A stretch of 64,000 nt of DNA. It comes from Allomyces macrogynus ATCC 38327. Taxonomy: Eukaryota; Blastocladiomycota; Blastocladiomycetes; Blastocladiales; Blastocladiaceae. The stretch covers positions 318,464 to 382,463 of the forward strand of contig GG745350.1 in NCBI GenBank assembly GCA_000151295.1, read 5' to 3'. Positions 46,011 through 54,835 of this stretch are shown one piece after another. The translations under genes and the position numbers were made by a program. Each line of letters begins with the position of its first letter. Position 1 is the stretch's first letter. The notes under the pieces are model-generated. The model was not told the origin of the DNA, made no database searches, and saw only the letters and a program-made list of their open reading frames with translations.

Positions 46011-46397
46011 TCAGTTTTTCTCGTACACAGGGGCGTTTGGATAACAGGCCTGGTGACAATGAAGCAAATGGAACTCTGCACCTTCGCGCTTATCACGAAG
46101 GACCATCTTTCTGCACTTGGGGCAGGTCGTGTAGTTGCAGAACTCGTCGTCTCAGCCGTGCCGGCCGTTGTCACCACGGCGGAGGTGGGAGTCAAAAAGC
46201 ACGCATGGACTCCCGCACCCACACTTTCCATGACAATGGCGGCGTCCAGAATGATCCGAGCACACATGAACTCGGCCATGACGGCTCCCGCGGACTTTGG
46301 AACATGGCTGATCGCACCTGAGGCACTTGGCGTCGCAGCAGCGCTTGCAGTCATGGTCGGCCGCTTGATCAAACGCTGCATGCGCATCCTCGGGATT
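46011..46397 (-). pseudogene. 3' fragment of the Cys/His-repeat GTPase family with a nonsense codon
   Basis: The minus strand reads EDAHAAFDQAADHDCKRCCD, then AKCLRCDQPCSKVRGSRHGR and VHVCSDHSGRRHCHGKCGCG, matching the tail beside the GTPase gene at 50557-50904 almost block for block. A TGA at 46152-46154 replaces the Cys after GRHG. Past it the same frame continues DDEFCNYTTCPKCRKMV to a stop at 46011. No GTPase domain. It faces the APSES gene tail to tail. Confidence 0.82.
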
Positions 46398-46872
46398 CCG
46401 CGTGGATCGCGCGGCGCGACCCGTTGGCGGCGCTCGCGGATATCGCGCACCGGCAGCACCAGCAGGAGCAGGAGCAGATGATGCGCCGGTAGCAGCAGCA
46501 GTATGCGCTGGGTTCGTATGCTCCGCCGGCAGGGACGCCGGTGCAGCAGTACCAGTACCAAGCGCCGGCGCAGGGGCAGGGGCAGCAGTTCCATGGGCAT
46601 CGGCATCACACACCCGCATTACCGCTCCCGCAATTGCAGCAACAGCAGTCGCAGCCGCAACCTTCGCAGCCGCAGCCGCAAACGAACGGCACCTCCCCGC
46701 CCGCACCCTTGCCTCCCGCGTCCGGACCGTCGCGTACCAAACGATCAGTACCGCGCTGCCGAGTTCCTTGTACCCGCACGACGCAACGACGCGGTACCAC
46801 CCGAGCGCGGGAGTCTTGTCCAGACCCCACTACAGCTCGCGACCATGCCTGCGCCGGGACTGGCACCCGTGT
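46391..46872 (+). pseudogene. Duplicated APSES-gene 3' end, left part
   Basis: Starts abruptly at CTCGGGATTCCGCGTGG, which equals parent position about 44971, and follows the parent to CCGTGT, where the inverted-repeat element begins. It differs by many substitutions and small indels and lacks the APSES domain. Confidence 0.85.
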
Positions 46873-46935
46873 TGGCGCTGCCCTTAAGGGCAGCGCCACG
46901 TCACGGTAGGGATGGGGGGGGTGGTAGTTCGAAGG

Positions 46936-47125
46936 CACTCGGGGCGAGCAATTGCTTACCCCGAGTGATGTGGGGTTAATGTATAGTGCTCGGGGCGAGC
47001 AATTGCTTACCCCGAGTGATGCGGGGTTAATGTATAGTGCTTGGGGCGAGCAATTGCTTACCCCGAGTGTTGCGCGGTGAGTGTTCTCCACTCAGGGCGA
47101 GCAATTGCTTACCCCAAGTGACTTG
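46936..47125. repeat. Four copies of a 32-bp palindromic motif, about 52 bp apart
   Basis: Each unit has arms CACTCGGGG and CCCCGAGTG (with variants) around AGCAATTGCT, itself palindromic. Units start near 46936, 46988, 47040 and 47093. The same array is mirrored in the right repeat at about 49780-49970. They look like protein-binding or hairpin sites. Confidence 0.85.
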
Positions 47126-47169
47126 CGCCCACTGCCCGACGGGCAGTGAATTATCGATGATTTGCGCCC

Positions 47170-47318
47170 TTATCGCTAATTGTGCCCAGGGCAGTTATCG
47201 CTAATTGTGTCAGGGCAGTTATCGCTAATTGTGTCAGGGCAGTTATCGCTAATTGTGCCCAGGGCAGTTATCGCTAATTGTGCCCAAGGCAGTTATCGCT
47301 AATTGTGCCCAGGGCAGG
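47170..47318. repeat. Six direct repeats of 24-26 bp
   Basis: The unit is TTATCGCTAATTGTG followed by CCCAGGGCAG or TCAGGGCAG. Mirrored in the right repeat at about 49590-49735. Iteron-like. Confidence 0.88.
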
Positions 47319-47967
47319 TCGTGGAGGAGCGCCAGGGGCAGGTTGCAGCTGCATTCCCAGACAAGTACTTGGTCAAGAGTCAGGTCCCTGACCTCCTCAA
47401 AAGTGGACACACTTTTGCAGTATTTATATAGTCATGCAAAAGCGTGTCCACAAGAAGCATTTGTCCCCCCGAGCAGCCGCCGCGTTTTCGAAATCACTCG
47501 GGGTAATTCGAGGAGACAGGGCAGCGCCAAACCAGTCCGGGCAGACCCAAATCCGTGGAGATTCCAGGGCAACGGCCGGAAACGCTCAAGGAAAGCAACT
47601 GCAAAACCGTGTCCACAAGGGGCGGTTCCAGGGCAGAGATTGTCGATTTGCGTGTGCAAAAAGTGCAGCAAATTGTTTGTCGAGTTTGGTCCAGGTGTGG
47701 TTTCAAATCAAGTCCAGGGCAACGGTCCAGGGGCCGGTCCAGGGCAATGCCAGGTTGTTGCCAAGGTCACGCTGTCACACGCTGCCCATCCGAAAATGTC
47801 TCGCAAACGCCGGTCGACAGCGTGACTCTGGGAGACGCCGTTGTTCCAATTTAAACGCCAGAGACAAACAAGGAACATCCACTCTTGGACCTCGGCATTG
47901 AACTGCCCGTCAAACGCACCAAGAAAAATCTAATTTAAATACTGGGAACACATTATAAGCAACCACC

Positions 47968-49473
47968 ATGTACGTTATCAAGACAGACATTCCAACAAAG
48001 AATCAAGCACGCGCCCACCTTGCAAAGGTCCAAGAGGAGCGCCCAGACGCGCGTATGTTTTGTGAGAACATTATCAAAGAGAACGGCAAGGATTGCTACA
48101 AATATCACGTGTACCCATTCAACATGATGATGGAGAAGTGTACCAAGGCGGACCAGCATTATTTTGAGCAGCTGCTCAATGGCAAACTAACGTATCTGTT
48201 CTTTGACGTCGACAATATCAAGCACTCACAGTCAAAGGTAGAGCTTGAAGACGCCCTCAACTGTATCAAAGCGCATTTCCCATTGGCAAAGAACTTCTAT
48301 GTGTCAGGCTATGAGTCCGAGCGCAAAAACAGCTACCACATCATTGTCTGCGACTATATCTTCACGCTTGGGGACGCTGCTACTGAAAACCTCGTGAAAT
48401 TCTGCACCGTGTACAACCACAAGTATGGGTTTGACAAGGGTATTTATAACGAGCGCCCATTCCGTATGTTGAACCAAAGCAAAATCAAGGCAGGTGCACT
48501 GCCCAAAAAAGTTATCATGGGTCCTGACAGTGTGAGCGAACACCTAATGCAGAACGTGGACCTGTCAATGAGCGTTTGCCCTGGGTGTGGCGAAAACCCA
48601 GACACGACCCATAAAACTCACTCGCTTAAGGATTGCTGGAAACTCGACGAGGCCAAAGTGCCAGTGGAAGTCAAGGAAAAAGTCGAGAAAACTTACCATG
48701 GGTCCATCTCCAAAATGGGCCAAGACATTGCCATCCCTGTCGCAGAGGCCAAGGACATCCCCCAAGACTGGCGATTTGACGATGCTACAAACCTGGAGCG
48801 CCTCCAATACATGTCGCCGCTGAACTGGGGCCACAATGACATGTTCCGTATCTGTACGTGGGCGTGCTCCTGTAACGACATTGCCATGACTGACTTCATT
48901 GGTTGGGCCAGCCTGCGGTGGAAAATGGAGACTCCATCTGAGCGCCGCGACCACATGAAAAAGTACATGGGAATGTGGCGTCAGAAAAAGAAGTACTCGA
49001 CGATTAAGCCGGTCAAGATGTGGTTCGAGGCCAATGCTCCATGGGTGTTCAAGAATGATAAACTGGACCGTTTAATGACAGAGGACATGGACGAATGGAG
49101 CGAAGAAACGACCAGTGAACCACCAGCCAAAGTTGTCACAAAGAAAGTCTTTGAGACGCGCTACATGCCAGCTGACATTCTTACTGACGACAAGTTTCAA
49201 GTTCACGGTTCAGGGACAGGGACAGGTAAAACAGAAAGCGTAATTCAGGACATCAAAAAGTTTAACAGAGTCATTGGAACCGCCCCTTGTGGACACGGTT
49301 TTGCAGTTGCTTTCCTTGAGCGTTTCCGGCCGTTGCCCTGGAATCTCCACGGATTTGGGTCTGCCCGGACTGGTTTGGCGCTGCCCTGTCTCCTCGAATT
49401 ACCCCGAGTGATTTCGAAAACGCGGCGGCTGCTCGGGGGGACAAATGCTTCTTGTGGACACGCTTTTGCATGA
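47968..49473 (+). CDS. Archaeo-eukaryotic primase (AEP) with helicase cut off after Walker A
   Basis: The ATG at 47968 follows an AT-rich leader. The N-terminal half shows AEP motifs: the acidic pair in TYLFFDVDNI (residues 80-82) and KNSYHII (122-124). A likely zinc site is CPGCGENPDTTHKTH. After about 400 residues comes a P-loop, HGSGTGTGKTESV. Thirteen or so residues later the right inverted repeat begins (49276), and the remaining 66 codons are antisense TIR sequence. The protein therefore resembles primase-helicases of NCLDV, polinton-like and similar replicons but has lost the helicase body, Walker B and everything downstream. Base composition is AT-richer than host genes. A primase in an inverted-repeat element implies that the parent replicated itself. 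Confidence 0.8.
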   Translation: MYVIKTDIPTKNQARAHLAKVQEERPDARMFCENIIKENGKDCYKYHVYPFNMMMEKCTKADQHYFEQLLNGKLTYLFFDVDNIKHSQSKVELEDALNCIKAHFPLAKNFYVSGYESERKNSYHIIVCDYIFTLGDAATENLVKFCTVYNHKYGFDKGIYNERPFRMLNQSKIKAGALPKKVIMGPDSVSEHLMQNVDLSMSVCPGCGENPDTTHKTHSLKDCWKLDEAKVPVEVKEKVEKTYHGSISKMGQDIAIPVAEAKDIPQDWRFDDATNLERLQYMSPLNWGHNDMFRICTWACSCNDIAMTDFIGWASLRWKMETPSERRDHMKKYMGMWRQKKKYSTIKPVKMWFEANAPWVFKNDKLDRLMTEDMDEWSEETTSEPPAKVVTKKVFETRYMPADILTDDKFQVHGSGTGTGKTESVIQDIKKFNRVIGTAPCGHGFAVAFLERFRPLPWNLHGFGSARTGLALPCLLELPRVISKTRRLLGGTNASCGHAFA

Positions 49474-50032
49474 CTATATAAATACTGCAAAAGTGTGTCC
49501 ACTTTTGAGGAGGTCAGGGACCTGACTCTTGACCAAGTACTTGTCTGGGAATGCAGCTGCAACCTGCCCCTGGCGCTCCTCCACGACCTGCCCTGGGCAC
49601 AATTAGCGATAACTGCCTTGGGCACAATTAGCGATAACTGCCCTGGGCACAATTAGCGATAACTGCCCTGACACAATTAGCGATAACTGCCCTGACACAA
49701 TTAGCGATAACTGCCCTGGGCACAATTAGCGATAAGGGCGCAAATCATCGATAATTCACTGCCTGTAGGGCAGTGGGCGCAAGTCACTTGGGGTAAGCAA
49801 TTGCTCGCCCTGAGTGGAGAACACTCACCGCGCAACACTCGGGGTAAGCAATTGCTCGCCCCAAGCACTATACATTAACCCCGCATCACTCGGGGTAAGC
49901 AATTGCTCGCCCCGAGCACTATACATTAACCCCACATCACTCGGGGTAAGCAATTGCTCGCCCCGAGTGCCTTCGAACTACCACCCCCCCCATCCCTACC
50001 GTGACGTGGCGCTGCCCTTAAGGGCAGCGCCA
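49276..50032 (-). repeat. Right terminal inverted repeat
   Basis: Reverse complement of 46873-47629, same length. One seen difference is in the short spacer near 49760 (CCTGTAGGG against CCCGTCGGG-type sequence in the left copy). Confidence 0.93.
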
Positions 50033-50545
50033 CGTGTCGACGCCGTGGGCCGCCTAGTCGGCGTGGCGTCGTTTTTGGCTCTTGTTTGTGTGTTGCGTTA
50101 GAACCATATTTGCAGTCTTTTTTGCGTGCGCTTGCACGAGGCACACCAATTACCCCGTGTTCGAGTACCACGCTCTCTTTTCATTTAGTGCCTTGTTGCA
50201 TTTTGTTGGTTTGGTTGGAATTGAATTTAGAAAATGACTCGGTTGTTCTGCATTGTCACTCGCCGCTCCCGGCGCCGATAGGCCCGCCCACGTTCCTAAA
50301 AAAAAATGCGTCGAATGTGTTGCTGCTCGCTCTGTTCTGGGTTTTCCCGTCCTCGTGATCGCGCTCGTCTGCGCAACGTGTACTTTGTATTTATTCACTC
50401 GCTCAACTCTCTCAATGAAACTGTGCCGACTCTGGCGACCGTTGTGACACGCAGACGGCCAGGTCGTGTGGAGAAATGCGTGACCGGCCGTTGCGTCGGG
50501 CGCAGGTGCACGGAAATTGACGAGTATTTTGGTTTGAACAAAAAA
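50033..50545 (+). pseudogene. Duplicated APSES-gene 3' end, right part
   Basis: Resumes the copy broken by the mobile element: CGTGTCGACGCCGTGGGCC matches parent about 45431 onward, then the parental 3' flank (CACCAATTACCCCGTGTTCG against CACCGATTACCCCGTGTTCG) to near 45970. Confidence 0.85.
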
Positions 50546-50556
50546 ACACTAGACTT

Positions 50557-50904
50557 TTAACAAGTATGCCACTTTGTTCCGTCGCTGTCATCTTTGTATG
50601 TTTTCTTCATCGGGTAGCAGACCTTGTGATCGTGCCACCTTTTGCACGCTGTACCGTCGCGCCTGTCACAGACGACCATCTTCTTGCACTTCCCGCAAGT
50701 CGCGTACACGCAAAACTCTTGGTCACAGCCGTGCTGGCCGTTCTCACCACGACGGACGTGATTGTCGAAGAGCACACATGGCCTCCCGCACCCACATTTT
50801 CCATGGCAACGGGGGAGTGCAGAATGATCAGAGCACACATGAAGTCGGCCATGATGGCTACCACAGACCTTGGAACACGGCTGATCACACCCGGAGCACT
50901 TGGC
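50557..50904 (-). pseudogene. Out-of-frame C-terminal domain of the Cys/His-repeat GTPase
   Basis: Reads AKCSGCDQPCSKVCGSHHGR, then CHGKCGCGRPCVLFDNHVRR and CVYATCGKCKKMVVCDRRDG, to a stop at 50557. It lies directly after the last repeat of the GTPase gene but in another frame. Its close match to the 46.0-kb fragment, where repeat and tail are in one frame (HDCKRCCDAKC), shows that it is the lost end of the same protein. Confidence 0.75.
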
Positions 50905-53900
50905 GCCGCCGCCGCGCTTGCTGGCGGCTATCGTGCTCAGCGACACCGTCTAGCACTTCATGAGCGTCCTTTAAGGTGCAAAACGCGCCACAATGCGTGC
51001 ATTTCCCATCGCACATGCCACGGACTTTGTGCTGCTCGCATCGATGCTCTGAGCCATGCTTCCCACGTAAACGATCGCACGGTTGCTGGCACGCTTGGCA
51101 GGTATCGGTGCAGCATTGGCGGCAATCGTGCTTGGCGACACCATCCAACACATCATGAGCGTCTTTCAAAGCACAAGGTGCGCTGCTGCAATTCTCGCAG
51201 GTCGAGTCACACGAGCCGCGGATCTTGTGCTGCTCACATCGGTGGTCGTCGCCATGCTTGGCGCGTCCACGCACACATGGCGACTCACAAGCGCGACATG
51301 CCGCTGATGGGCAGCATTGGCGACAATCGTGCTCAGTGACACCATCCAACGCAGCATGAGCATCCTTCAAGGTACAGAAGGCGCCGCAACGCTTGCACTT
51401 TCCGTCGCACGTGCCACGGACCTTGTGCTGCACGCATCGGTGCTCTTGGCCATGCTGACCTCGCAAACAGCACGGTTTCTGGCACGCTTGACAGGTTTCA
51501 GCGCAGCATTGGCGGCAATCGTGCTCAGGGACACCGTCCAGTGCAGCATGATCGTCTTTCAGAGCACAAGGTGCAGTGCCGCAATTCTCGCAACTCGCAT
51601 CACATGAGCCGCGGACCTCATGTTGTTTGCATCGGTGGTCGTCGCCATGCTTGGCACGTCCACGCACACATGGCAGACCGCAAGCGCGACAGGTTGCCGA
51701 CGGACAGCATTGGCGGCAATCGTGATCTTCCACATTGTCACATTTCGCATGCGCGACCTTCAAAGTGCAAGGCGCACTGCCGCAATACTCGCAGATTCCA
51801 TCACACAAGCCGCGATTCTTGTGCTCTGCGCACCAATGGCCCACGTTGCTGTGCCTGCCACGGACGCCCGCACACGGCTCAGGGCAAGCCTGGCATAGCA
51901 TCACGCAGCATCGGCCACAGTCATGATCCTCGATTCCGTCCAGGATCGCATGCGCATCGTCGAGAAAACAACGAGCCAAACCGCACGATAGACAGAGTTT
52001 GCGGCATTCGCTTCGTATTCCATGAGCGTGGCGCGAGCAACGGTGGTCCTTGTCGCCATGTCTCCCACGCACGCTCATACAGGGCGCTTGGCAAGCGCGG
52101 CAATTGGACGTGCAGCAGCGGCGGCAATCGTGGTCGTCGAGACCATCCAATATGGCGTGCGAGTCTTTGAGCGTACATGGCATGCCGCAGCGCTTGCACA
52201 GGTCGTGGCAAATAGTGCGCAATTCTTGGTCATGACGCGCACAACGGTGATCGTCGGTTTCATGCTTTCCACGCACGCCAGTGCACGCCCGTTGGCAGGC
52301 AAGACACGGCGACAAGCAGCACTGGCCACAATCATGTTCGTCCAAGCCATCAAGTGCAGCGTGCGCGACCTGGAGCGCACACGAAAGGTCACAGTTGACG
52401 CACTTGACATTGCACACACCGCGCATACTCTCGACGTGGCTTGCGCACCGATGGTCGTCTTCTCCATGTTGATCACGCTCGCCAGCACATTTTGCATCGC
52501 ACGCGCGGCACAGCGACAGACAACAGCGGTGGCAATCGTGGTCGGCAATGTCGTCCAAGATTTCGTGCGCGTCGTTGAGCACACACTGATGACCGCAACC
52601 GTGCATGCAAGCACCAAGGCACACGCTGCGCTGTTCCTCGACATGAACCATGCAGCGGTGGTCGTCCCCGTCCTCGCCACGCACCCCAGCACAAGTCTCA
52701 GTGCATGCTTGACATTGCTCAAGACAGCATGTGCCACAATCGTGAACAATGGCCTCTTGCTGCGAATCGCCGTCGTTGCTGTCCTCGACACGGCCATGCG
52801 CCGCCTGCCAGATACAAACGGCTTGGTTGCATTGCGCGCAAACACTGTCACACGGGGCGACTAGCAGCTTGACCTTGTCGGCATCCTTGATGACGAGGTC
52901 CTTGTAAAACAGCTTCATGACATGATTGTCGCCTGAGAATGCGGCAATGGCCTTGCTCATCGAATCATCCACAGTGTTGCGCAGAACGGGCGGCGCGTCC
53001 TTTTGGACGTGCGCCCAGATCGCTTCAATCTGAACCTGATACTTGCTGCGCAGCATCTCCTCCATGGCGCCTGGAAACAGAACCGACTGAGCGCGCTCAA
53101 GCCGGCCGGGGTCGTTGATTTGCTTGGCCAAGTCGACCAGCTGCATCGCAAAGCCTTGGTTGATGGTACGCACACGCGCGCGGAACCGGCTCGCGATGTT
53201 GCCGTGGTGCAGACCCAAGCACTCAAACATGACGTTGCGCAGCTCAGTGACATGAGCATCAGCCGCACGATCGGCCTCGTCTGCGAGATACGGGATGAGG
53301 TGCGTGTGCACGAGCATGTTCTGAGGCAAAAACTTTTCAAATTGCGACTGCATGAGATCCTTGGTGCGCGCTTGCTTCTTCATCACGCCCGGGCTGCACT
53401 TGTTCAGGACGCAAAAGCGGTCGACGCGAATATTGTCATTGGCAATGGCCATGAGACCCGCATTACTGCCCAACACTTTGCAAGCATCGACGCCAGTCGT
53501 GACGGTCACGGCCATGGCGGCATTGGCCAGGGCCAGGGCAAATGCAGTGAGCCGCGACGCGTAGAGCGAAAGCGCATCTTGCGCGGCAGCATGCACCTCG
53601 CCGGGCAACGACTCTGACATTGCGCCAATGATTTGGTCGTATCGGTCCGGGCTCCCATACCCTTCAACGTCAAGGACAAGCACGGCATGCTTTTTCGTGC
53701 CGTCGTGCACAGCGCACAGTGCCATGTCGATGCCGCACGTGGTGCGGTCAATGTCGTCGGCAGCGGCAAAGCCTGCATCAAAGACCGCGTTCAGGAGCGA
53801 CGATTTGCCCACTTTTTGCTCGCCGTAAATGACGACGATGGGGACCTTGTCAACGCAAAGATCAGGGTGCATGTCCTGGAACGCAGCAACGTGGGCGGCG

Positions 53901-54133
53901 AACGCGTCGGCAAGGTCGGGCATCAGCGCGATCGTGCTCGGAATGGCGGCCTTGACGGCTTCAATGGTCGTGGCACGTTCCAGGGCCTCAAAGTCGACTT
54001 GCAAGTCGGCAACCAGGCTCACCGATCTCGCTCGGGCATCCATGACAATGTTTACCATGGCTATGTTCTGCGAAAGTATTCGTGAATTTTTGTCAGAGTA
54101 AATGAAGTCACAGCAAGTGTCGCAGAGCCTCAT
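50885..54133 (-). CDS. GBP-like GTPase fused to nine or ten Cys/His-rich repeats
   Basis: Intronless, 1082 residues from the ATG at 54133. Residues 95-250 form a GTPase: G1 GEQKVGKSSLLNAVFDAGF (104-122), a Thr pair in DRTTCGID that could serve as G2, G3 in VLVLDVEGYGS (DxEG as in guanylate-binding proteins and atlastins) and a weak G4-like LNKCS. A helical region runs to about 425. Residues 428-1075 are tandem units of 60-65 residues of the form CxxCxxxCxxVRGxHGxxDHRC-H...R..C-C..C...C.LKDAHAxLDGxxxHDCxxCC. Nine HDCxxCC ends are intact; the tenth reads HDSRQQ, then the frame is lost. The regular Cys/His spacing suggests zinc binding. GTP-driven oligomerisation with an array binding RNA, DNA or protein is inferred, not shown. 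Divergent partner of the MBL gene family. Confidence 0.85.
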   Translation of the reverse strand: MRLCDTCCDFIYSDKNSRILSQNIAMVNIVMDARARSVSLVADLQVDFEALERATTIEAVKAAIPSTIALMPDLADAFAAHVAAFQDMHPDLCVDKVPIVVIYGEQKVGKSSLLNAVFDAGFAAADDIDRTTCGIDMALCAVHDGTKKHAVLVLDVEGYGSPDRYDQIIGAMSESLPGEVHAAAQDALSLYASRLTAFALALANAAMAVTVTTGVDACKVLGSNAGLMAIANDNIRVDRFCVLNKCSPGVMKKQARTKDLMQSQFEKFLPQNMLVHTHLIPYLADEADRAADAHVTELRNVMFECLGLHHGNIASRFRARVRTINQGFAMQLVDLAKQINDPGRLERAQSVLFPGAMEEMLRSKYQVQIEAIWAHVQKDAPPVLRNTVDDSMSKAIAAFSGDNHVMKLFYKDLVIKDADKVKLLVAPCDSVCAQCNQAVCIWQAAHGRVEDSNDGDSQQEAIVHDCGTCCLEQCQACTETCAGVRGEDGDDHRCMVHVEEQRSVCLGACMHGCGHQCVLNDAHEILDDIADHDCHRCCLSLCRACDAKCAGERDQHGEDDHRCASHVESMRGVCNVKCVNCDLSCALQVAHAALDGLDEHDCGQCCLSPCLACQRACTGVRGKHETDDHRCARHDQELRTICHDLCKRCGMPCTLKDSHAILDGLDDHDCRRCCTSNCRACQAPCMSVRGRHGDKDHRCSRHAHGIRSECRKLCLSCGLARCFLDDAHAILDGIEDHDCGRCCVMLCQACPEPCAGVRGRHSNVGHWCAEHKNRGLCDGICEYCGSAPCTLKVAHAKCDNVEDHDCRQCCPSATCRACGLPCVRGRAKHGDDHRCKQHEVRGSCDASCENCGTAPCALKDDHAALDGVPEHDCRQCCAETCQACQKPCCLRGQHGQEHRCVQHKVRGTCDGKCKRCGAFCTLKDAHAALDGVTEHDCRQCCPSAACRACESPCVRGRAKHGDDHRCEQHKIRGSCDSTCENCSSAPCALKDAHDVLDGVAKHDCRQCCTDTCQACQQPCDRLRGKHGSEHRCEQHKVRGMCDGKCTHCGAFCTLKDAHEVLDGVAEHDSRQQARRRRQVLRV

Positions 54134-54835
54134 GGGAGAATGTGGTTGACCACGAGTCCACTTACTGAATGAACCAGATTTGGATCACAAAAGAAGCGCG
54201 GTGCTCTGAAAGCCAGACAAGAAGGCGGGCGGCCTGTGGGGCGACAAGAGAGTACTCGGGAAAGACTGGGTTTGACGCTGCTGCTCAATACGACGGGCGG
54301 AGGGAGGCTGGGGCATGCTGCGCTTTAATATTCTGTCGCAAACGAGACGGCAAGGTCCTGATTTGGAGGCGGTGGTTAGAGTGGAGCAAAGTGACGCGGA
54401 AGCTGCGGAAGCGACCAGAAATGGCAGAGTGGCGAGCTGAACCGCGTCAGCTAGGCCCTCTCGGCCGCAGCAGAGCCTGCAACTTGTGACGCGGTCGCGA
54501 CATTGAAGGTCTCAGTTCTTGCATAGGAGCGAGATTCTGCTGATGGCTCAACCCTGGCCTGTCAGGGGTGAAGCTCGGTGAAGATGATGAAGAATGCGAG
54601 ATGAAACAGAGAGGGCAGACGCACCTGACTTGGTCGAAAGCAGTTTCAACACCAACGCCCATGACTGTGAACAGCCGTCCCCATCAGCATTCTCTCACGT
54701 TGTAGACGTCCTGGTCTATCTTTCGGACTCTGGCATCCTCACAGGCGTGATACCCTCAGACTCTGACTTCTCCTGGCACGAAGAATTGCCCGAAATATTC
54801 TGATTCTGTGCAGGCAAGATTGGGGGACTGCTGTC
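54134..54835. other. Region between GTPase and decayed MBL copy, no gene seen
   Basis: Short frames without motifs. By analogy with the intact pair, the N-terminal part of an MBL gene once starting here has been deleted or has decayed beyond recognition. Confidence 0.45.

Larger units (their letters stand above)
46873..47629 (+). repeat. Left terminal inverted repeat
   Basis: Ends inward at GGGGCGGTTCC. It contains the palindromic tip, four spaced hairpin motifs, six short direct repeats and a TATA-like TATTTATATAG at about 47420. The antisense of the long frames here reappears in the right repeat; they are not protein genes. Confidence 0.93.
46873..50032. mobile_element. 3,160-bp DNA element with 757-bp terminal inverted repeats and truncated primase-helicase
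   Basis: Both ends are 757-bp inverted repeats of equal length (46873-47629 and 49276-50032) with only a couple of differences seen. CGTGT flanks each end (46868-46872, 50033-50037) as a target-site duplication, and the uninterrupted parent sequence near 45430 reads CACCCGTGTCGACGCC. Each tip is a 26-bp perfect palindrome centred on TTAA. The interior carries one gene, cut short by the right repeat. No transposase or integrase is seen, so this is probably a defective, non-autonomous copy of a larger self-replicating element. High identity of the two repeats implies recent insertion. Confidence 0.93.

Noticed and set aside
46936..47318. CRISPR-like repeat array
   Set aside because: The units are mirrored inside terminal inverted repeats of a eukaryotic element, spacers are not unique, and no cas genes are present.
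47253..47825. 190-codon frame in the left inverted repeat
   Set aside because: It reads through the iteron-like repeats, reappears antisense in the right repeat, and has no domain.
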